DNA of 64,000 nucleotides from positions 1-64,000 of the forward strand of contig NZ_JAPDNT010000025.1 of assembly GCF_025989185.1 (NCBI RefSeq), in the 5' to 3' direction. A program made the translations under genes and the position numbers. Positions within the stretch are counted from its first letter, which is position 1. Each line of letters starts with the position of its first letter. The notes beneath the pieces were generated by a model that saw only the letters and a program-made list of their open reading frames with translations, had not been told where the DNA came from and searched no databases. This document shows positions 58,898 to 64,000 of this stretch, one piece after another. This DNA is from Limobrevibacterium gyesilva (GTDB taxonomy: Bacteria; Pseudomonadota; Alphaproteobacteria; Acetobacterales; Acetobacteraceae).

Positions 58898-59938
58898 CTA
58901 CACCCCCCGGCAGAACGCGAGAATGTCGTCGAGCGCGCCGGTTTCGCCCACCAGCATCTCGCATCGCCGGTCGGCGCAGGGGCCGTAGGCGGCGTCCATC
59001 GCCGCGCGCAACTGGCGAAGCTGCTCCACCGATGCCGCCATCACATCATTGCCCACAACCGGCTTCAGGAACGCGCCGGCAAGAGTGCGCGGCGTCTGGT
59101 CCCCGGCCTCGGCCAGCACGTAGTGCGCCCGCGCCCGGCTGGCGAAACTGGCCTGCTTGCCGGTGGGAGCCACGGTCGCGGCGGCGCGCACCAGCGCGGA
59201 TAGCGCCGTCGCCGCGAGGCCCTCATCCGACAGGTTACGCCGCAGCAACGCGATATCGGCGCAGATGTACAGATAGAACAGGCCGGCGGCAAAGCCGGCT
59301 TCGCCCAGGAAGCCCGCGCCGGCATCCTCGTCAGGCGTCTTGAGGTCATCGACGGCGACGTAGTAGTCGTCCTCGACCGCGATCTTGTGGGTGGTGATGG
59401 CGTGCGCAACCTGCACCGCCGCCTCGCGGTTGTAGTCGGGATTGTCCGCCAGCATGCGGCCGAACATGGCGATGTCGGCGGCGGTGTCCTTCTGCCGAAG
59501 CAGGCTTGCCGCATTGGGCTCGATCTTGGCGCCGGCGGCGGCCTGCTCCGCCATCGCCAGTGCGGCTTCGCGTTCCTCGGCGGAAATGAAGGCGAGCTGC
59601 TCCGTGCGGGTCGGGTTCTTGTCGGCCTCCGGCTTGACCTTGCCGAACACCGGAACGATGTCGCGGGCGATCCTGGTGGCCTTCGCCGCGTCGGTGCCGC
59701 GGGCAATCAGATGGTCGCGGATGACCTCGCCGAGACGCTGCGTGCGCTCGCCGCGATGGCCGTCCAGTGCCGCCTTGAATGCGTCCGACGTGCGCCAGGC
59801 GCGCTTCAGGGACTGCGACGACAGCCGCAGCCGCGTGGCCCCGCCGATGACGGCCGTCTTGGGCCGCCCCGTATCGTCGCGGTTGAGATTCGCGGGCGGG
59901 TAGAAGGTCAGCAGATGGAGTTGCAGGAAACGGCTCAT
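58898..59938 (-). CDS. cas7: Cascade backbone subunit Cas7e
   Basis: 346 residues from ATG at 59938, overlapping the cse2 end by 4 bp. CasC marks: LQLHLLTFYPPANLNRDDTG, RPKTAVIGGATRLRLSSQSL, KRAWRTSDAF, and a later FLYICADIALLRRNL region. Six copies normally form the crRNA-coating filament. Length is normal for the family. Confidence 0.97.
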   Translation of the reverse strand: MSRFLQLHLLTFYPPANLNRDDTGRPKTAVIGGATRLRLSSQSLKRAWRTSDAFKAALDGHRGERTQRLGEVIRDHLIARGTDAAKATRIARDIVPVFGKVKPEADKNPTRTEQLAFISAEEREAALAMAEQAAAGAKIEPNAASLLRQKDTAADIAMFGRMLADNPDYNREAAVQVAHAITTHKIAVEDDYYVAVDDLKTPDEDAGAGFLGEAGFAAGLFYLYICADIALLRRNLSDEGLAATALSALVRAAATVAPTGKQASFASRARAHYVLAEAGDQTPRTLAGAFLKPVVGNDVMAASVEQLRQLRAAMDAAYGPCADRRCEMLVGETGALDDILAFCRGV

Positions 59939-60495
59939 GCGGATGCGTCCTCGCTGGCGAATGCAACTGCATCCGCGTCGTTGGCAGTGATGTCGGCGGT
60001 GGTCCCGAAATCCGGCGCCTCGTGATAGGCGTAGATCCAGCGGCGCCGCTGCTTGTCGTTCCAGCGCCACAGGCTTGCCGCGAGGTCGGCGACGTTCAGC
60101 TTGTGGCCCGCGAGTGCCACGAGGCGACGGAAGCCGATCAGTTGCTCGTCGTCGGTGTCGGCCTGCAACAGCCGGCGGAATCGCAGGTCGGAGATCGCGG
60201 CCTTGCCGTCCTGCTGGACGCCCACCTGCCGGGCGACAGGAAGTCCGCCGACATTGTCGCGGACATGCGCAAGCACGGCGGCGATCAGCGCCGCGCGTCC
60301 AAGGTCGCACTCGGTTCCGCCCAGCCGCCGGCACAGGGCGATGGCCGCCGGCTCGCCCGCCGCCTCCATCACCGTCGCGCAACGACGCAGCCTGGCGAGC
60401 GCTGCACGGTCGCCGCGGCGCGGCTTCCCGGCCTCGTCGCACGGTTGCAGATCACGCCACCATGCGGCGGCGATTGGCCCCGTCTTCGGGCTCAT
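59935..60495 (-). CDS. cse2: Cascade small subunit Cse2 (CasB)
   Basis: 186 residues from ATG at 60495, overlapping the cse1 stop by 4 bp. Family marks: AAWWRDLQPCDEAGKPRRGD, RAALARLRRCATVMEA, RFRRLLQADTDDEQLIGFRR, WRWNDKQRRRWIYAYHEAP. Two copies stabilise the R-loop in the complex. The end carries an acidic tail (ITANDADAVAFASEDASA). Confidence 0.95.
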   Translation of the reverse strand: MSPKTGPIAAAWWRDLQPCDEAGKPRRGDRAALARLRRCATVMEAAGEPAAIALCRRLGGTECDLGRAALIAAVLAHVRDNVGGLPVARQVGVQQDGKAAISDLRFRRLLQADTDDEQLIGFRRLVALAGHKLNVADLAASLWRWNDKQRRRWIYAYHEAPDFGTTADITANDADAVAFASEDASA

Positions 60496-62153
60496 GTGCG
60501 TCTCTTCCCTGCTTTCGCCACGGATTTCGGTTTGGCGACGGCCGGCGGCGGCAGCCCCAGCGCCCGGAACAACGACTCGCCATCCTTGCCGTAGCCGTTC
60601 AACGCAAAGCGGAGGCCCTTCGCCGCGGCGGCAATGCGGTCGGGGCGGCGATCGGCCCCGGTCGCGTCGATGGGCGCGGCTTCGGCAAACAACGCGGCCG
60701 CGGCGCCGGCGAGATCGCGCAGCCATTGCCGCCGCACCGCTTCAGCTTCGATGGCCCCGCCGGCAGCGGCCTGCACGCGTTCGAGAAATGCCGGTTCCGT
60801 CGTGGCCCAGAAGCGCTCGCGCAGTGTGGTCAGCAGCCCGGCGTCGAGCGCCACTTTCGCGCCGTCCGAGAACAGGGCGCGTCGCACGGCCCGGCCCAGC
60901 AGCGCCGCCGCGTCGTTGGCGCCAGCGATCAACTGGCGCAGAAGCTGGACGAACGCCTCGGTTCGCTGCGGATCACCCGGTTCGATGACCGGCATCTCGC
61001 TCTCGACGAACCCGCGCGCCTTCATGTTGTCCATGTCGTAGCCGGCAGCCAGCAGCCGCCACCGCAGCCGATCGCCGCCTTTCGCCACCTGCCACAGGCG
61101 TCGCTCGCGAAACCGGCTGATGCACCGGGCGGCGCGGCGCGTCGTCGCCGCATCGGCAAAGATCAGCCCGACCCAGTGCCGGTAGCCGACGCCGCCCGGC
61201 TGGGCGTGAACCGGGAGCCACTGCGCGTCGGTCGGCTTCTGCCGGTAATAGGGAGACAGCGGATGCTCCCAGGCCGCATAGTTCGTGCCATACGGTCGCT
61301 GCCGCCAGGCGCGCACGACAACACTGTCCGTGGCGCCGCTGAGGTCGCACGACGCACTGTCGACGTTGTCGGCGAATTCAAGCCGGATGCGCCGCGCCAT
61401 CCCCCAGAACGCGTGCCGGTCGTGGGTGTCGGTTGGCGTCGTCGAACGCCCCGCTTCGCTGGTCCGCGTGGGCGCAAGCCACGGGAAGATCCTTGGCAAC
61501 TGCTCGGGCGTGGGGACCTCGCCCACCGGCACGTTCGCCCACAGCAAATGCCACAGCGGCAGGCTTCCGTTTCGCGGCGGCACGGCAAGCGTGGTCAGCG
61601 GCCCGCCGCCGCGCAGCCCGACCCGATTCCCGGCGCCGCCGGCCGGTGCAAAGGATTGCAGCGTGAACAGGGCCATCGCCGCCGCCGCGCGACCCATGGT
61701 CGCAACCGCGTTGCGCTTGACGAAATGATCGGCATTCTTCTTCAGCGTCTGGCCGCCCGGGGCGTCGATCAGCAGCGTCTCGATCCGGTTGGCGTCACCC
61801 GCAACATCCTCGAGATCCTGCATGAAGCGCGGACCGTCGCCGTCAAGGACAAATGCATGCGCGAACGGCGCAAAGGCTTCCGCCAGCACATCCGGCGACG
61901 GTGCCACCTTCCACCAATCCAGCCATCCACCCGGTTCGTCCGTACCGTCGTCATCGGCCGGCGGACAGGCGGTGGCGAGCAGTCCGATCAGAAACTCCAG
62001 GCCGGCGAGCCGGAAATCAGGTCGCGGCCAGTCCAGTGCCACGATCGGGTCCGTGGTGATGGCGTCGGTGATGTCACAGAGTCGGACGGTCAGCGCGCGG
62101 CCACTGGCCCGGCGCACGGGGACCCATGCGTCCGACAGCAATGAGAATGCCAA
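60492..62153 (-). CDS. cse1: Cascade large subunit Cse1 (CasA)
   Basis: 553 residues starting with TTG at 62153, supported by GGAG 7 bases upstream. CasA marks: LLSDAWVPVRRASGRALTVR, GLEFLIGLLATACPP, RFMQDLEDVAGDANRIETLL, and PGGQTLKKNADHFVKRNAVA. A four-helix-bundle C-terminal domain follows. It recognises the PAM and recruits Cas3. It is the first gene of the cse1-cse2-cas7-cas5-cas6-cas1-cas2 operon and is slightly longer than the E. coli protein (~500), with a Lys-rich tail. Confidence 0.97.
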   Translation of the reverse strand: MAFSLLSDAWVPVRRASGRALTVRLCDITDAITTDPIVALDWPRPDFRLAGLEFLIGLLATACPPADDDGTDEPGGWLDWWKVAPSPDVLAEAFAPFAHAFVLDGDGPRFMQDLEDVAGDANRIETLLIDAPGGQTLKKNADHFVKRNAVATMGRAAAAMALFTLQSFAPAGGAGNRVGLRGGGPLTTLAVPPRNGSLPLWHLLWANVPVGEVPTPEQLPRIFPWLAPTRTSEAGRSTTPTDTHDRHAFWGMARRIRLEFADNVDSASCDLSGATDSVVVRAWRQRPYGTNYAAWEHPLSPYYRQKPTDAQWLPVHAQPGGVGYRHWVGLIFADAATTRRAARCISRFRERRLWQVAKGGDRLRWRLLAAGYDMDNMKARGFVESEMPVIEPGDPQRTEAFVQLLRQLIAGANDAAALLGRAVRRALFSDGAKVALDAGLLTTLRERFWATTEPAFLERVQAAAGGAIEAEAVRRQWLRDLAGAAAALFAEAAPIDATGADRRPDRIAAAAKGLRFALNGYGKDGESLFRALGLPPPAVAKPKSVAKAGKRRT

Positions 62154-62281
62154 AACGTCGCTCCATTACGAAAGACAAGGGAACGCGGCAAACCGTGGCG
62201 CAGCGAAGTGGACGCCACGAGGGCTCGGCGATTCGGCCGACGACGATCTATTCCAGGCCGATTTCGCGGCGCTTTCCTTTA

Positions 62282-62310
62282 ATCGTACAACCGTGCCGGT
62301 CGTGTATCAA
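62282..62310 (-). promoter_or_regulatory. Predicted promoter of the Cascade operon
   Basis: On the minus strand TTGATA (62305-62310) and TACGAT (62282-62287) are separated by exactly 17 bp, in a local A/T-richer patch. Predicted transcription start is near 62275, giving a ~120-nt leader to the cse1 TTG. The remaining 62154-62495 interval between cas3 and cse1 holds no gene that I can support. Confidence 0.6.
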
Positions 62311-62495
62311 TATCCTGCCGCGCGTCCCTCGCGAAAGCCAGGGCTCGTTCGCTTTGGGTCTTGCGAAAAGACCTCAGACGGTCTGACACCAGGCAAGCCG
62401 GCCGCTCTCCCGAGGAGGGCCAGGAGCTGCTTCATCCAGCCGCATTGCGTTCCGGAGACGGCATGGATTATCGCCGGATCGCAGCGACGCCCCGC

Positions 62496-64000
62496 TCATA
62501 TCGCCATCAGTCCTCGATGCAGATCGTAGGTCGCGCGCCGCCCGCCCTTTTCAGTGGCAACGCTCCCCTCCCACCCATCCGGCGAGCGTGTCATCACCAG
62601 CATCGGCAAGTCCTGGTCCCATCGCCCCCACTCACGTTTCGCCGCCGCGACAGCCTCCGCGAGCGGACCGGTCGGCGTGGGCACGCCCGATGCGCGCCAG
62701 GCTGCCAGCGACACCTCCGACAAGGCCCAGGCCAGACGCGGCGAGTCCGCCTGGCACCACGGCGACAAGACGCCGTCACACCAGCGCGCGAGACGAAAGG
62801 TCACGCTCTCCTCCGACAGGCGGGTCGGTGTGCGGACGTCGCTGTCCCAGCCCTGCCCGGAGTCGTATCCGTCCTTCCAGACCAGGACATTCATCTTGCC
62901 CATGGCGATTGCGGCGCTTTCGACACCCTGCTCGGCCGCCAATGCGGCGCGCAAGCCCTCGGGCACGTCGTCCGGCTTCGCGTACACCGCCTCGATCAAC
63001 CGCCGTACGTCGCCCGGCGTGGCGATCGCGCCGGTCCCGAACAGCTCGCGCGCGGTCCGCCACAGGATGGTCCATCGGTAGATGTTCCGCGTTCGCCGCA
63101 ACGGTCCGCAGAGCCAGCCGCCATCCGCGTCCGTGGTGGGCTCCGGTGAAACCACCAGCAGCCTCGGCGTGTCCGCTGCCGCCGGGCGATCCGGCCGCGC
63201 GTGCCGCCACAGCCGCCCGGCGCGCTGGATCAGCAGGTCGATGGGCGCAAGATCCGACACGATCAGGTCGAAATCGAGGTCGAGGCTCTGCTCGATCACC
63301 TGGGTCGCCACCAGCACGCGCCCGGCACGCTCCGTCTGCGCCGCAATGCGGCCGAACCGCCGGATCGCCGCCTCCTCGATCTGCAACCGATCGCCCATGG
63401 CAAAACGGGCGTGGAACAAATCCGCGTCGATCCCATCCGTGCGAAGGGCAGCATGGCCCTCGATCGCGTCGTCCACCGCATTGCGGATCCAGGCAACCGC
63501 CAGCCCGGCCCGCGCCGCCGCTGCGATCCGAGCGACGGCGGCCTCGGCAGTCGCCAGCCGCTCGACGACCACGTTTCGGCCGAGCTCGCGGCGCGGATCG
63601 CACGGCTGTTCCAGCGCGCCGCCCGCGGTCGCCAGCGTGACCAACGGATAGTGGTCACAGGCAAGTTCGGATGTGCTTCCTCCCGCCCCGCGATGGAACG
63701 CGGTGACCAGCGCCGCGCGCCGCGCCTGCGGCAACGTCGCCGACAGGATGATCGTGCTGCCGCCGAGGCCGGCATGGAACGCCACCAGCGTTTCCAGCTC
63801 CTGCGACATGTAGGCGTCATACGCATGGGCCTCGTCCACGATCAGCACGCGCTGCGACAGACCGAGTTGTCGCAGGGCCGCATGCCGCGCCGGCAGAACA
63901 GCGAGCAGAGCCTGATCGATGGTGCCGACCCCGACATCGGCGAGGAATGCGCGGCGCCGATCCGAGGCGACCCAGGCCGCGCACTGCGCGCCTGCGGTCT
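62496..64000 (-). CDS. cas3: CRISPR-associated helicase-nuclease Cas3, N-terminus beyond window
   Basis: The frame is open from the window edge to the stop at 62496, giving ~500 residues of the helicase and C-terminal parts. Visible: motif II VDEAHAYD, motif III SATLP, the second RecA domain with LVATQVIEQSLDLDFDLIVS and QRAGRLWRHARPD (motif VI), and a C-terminal domain. The HD nuclease domain and Walker A lie upstream, outside the window. Cas3 is recruited by Cascade and degrades target DNA. It is separated from cse1 by 342 bp with an apparent promoter, so the two transcripts may be independently controlled. Confidence 0.97.
   Translation of the reverse strand, partial: TAGAQCAAWVASDRRRAFLADVGVGTIDQALLAVLPARHAALRQLGLSQRVLIVDEAHAYDAYMSQELETLVAFHAGLGGSTIILSATLPQARRAALVTAFHRGAGGSTSELACDHYPLVTLATAGGALEQPCDPRRELGRNVVVERLATAEAAVARIAAAARAGLAVAWIRNAVDDAIEGHAALRTDGIDADLFHARFAMGDRLQIEEAAIRRFGRIAAQTERAGRVLVATQVIEQSLDLDFDLIVSDLAPIDLLIQRAGRLWRHARPDRPAAADTPRLLVVSPEPTTDADGGWLCGPLRRTRNIYRWTILWRTARELFGTGAIATPGDVRRLIEAVYAKPDDVPEGLRAALAAEQGVESAAIAMGKMNVLVWKDGYDSGQGWDSDVRTPTRLSEESVTFRLARWCDGVLSPWCQADSPRLAWALSEVSLAAWRASGVPTPTGPLAEAVAAAKREWGRWDQDLPMLVMTRSPDGWEGSVATEKGGRRATYDLHRGLMAI

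Overview
This is a high-GC window (roughly two-thirds G+C or more) from an alphaproteobacterium. Gene content and order (yqeY-dnaG-rpoD divergent from carA-carB-greA, B12-dependent metH, cobalamin-riboswitch-controlled TonB receptor) look most like a Rhodospirillales/Acetobacteraceae-type soil or water bacterium. That assignment is an inference from protein style, not from a search. Translational coupling (ATGA/GTGA overlaps) and GTG/TTG starts are common. I see no rRNA, tRNA, insertion sequence or prophage.

Layout. (1) 1-6.9 kb, minus strand: a type I secretion operon (C39-like ABC ATPase, HlyD adaptor) followed by a Sel1-repeat protein and the start of a TPR protein that leaves the window. 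(2) 7-9.1 kb: an amidase, a GNAT acetyltransferase and a small CobW-like orphan. (3) 9.1-21.6 kb: a methionine/cobalamin block. It holds an ArsR-methyltransferase regulator with a palindromic operator, metH, a lipoprotein aspartyl protease, then a tightly overlapping CDF exporter-btuF-btuC-btuD-tonB run with pduO, facing a BtuB-type receptor behind a cobalamin riboswitch. (4) 21.6-25 kb: an enoyl-CoA hydratase/CoA-transferase pair, a DUF1194 protein and a GNAT protein. (5) 25-36.2 kb: a housekeeping core with rpoD, dnaG and yqeY on the minus strand and carA, a 94-aa ORF, carB, greA and ilvA on the plus strand. CarA carries an N-terminal helix-turn-helix domain, and a palindrome fills the 17-bp spacer of its apparent promoter. 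(6) 36.2-48.6 kb: a DUF1028 protein, a branched-chain-type amino-acid importer with fused LivG-LivF ATPases, a class V aminotransferase, a glutamate/aspartate-type importer, a TauD-like dioxygenase and a cyclase-family hydrolase. (7) 48.7-53.7 kb, minus strand: a three-gene envelope module consisting of a membrane protein, a glycine-zipper/SH3 lipoprotein and an exported WD40-caspase protein. (8) 54.8-64 kb: a type I-E CRISPR-Cas locus with 22 repeats, then cas2, cas1, cas6e, cas5e, cas7e, cse2, cse1 and a cas3 cut by the window edge, all transcribed on the minus strand toward the array.

The most interesting items are the HTH-CarA fusion with its promoter-embedded operator and matching palindrome facing the yqeY-dnaG-rpoD operon, the exported WD40-caspase module beside the CRISPR array, the LivG-LivF fusion with an altered first signature motif, and the co-location of B12 uptake, a metal exporter, B12 adenosylation and B12-dependent methionine synthesis.
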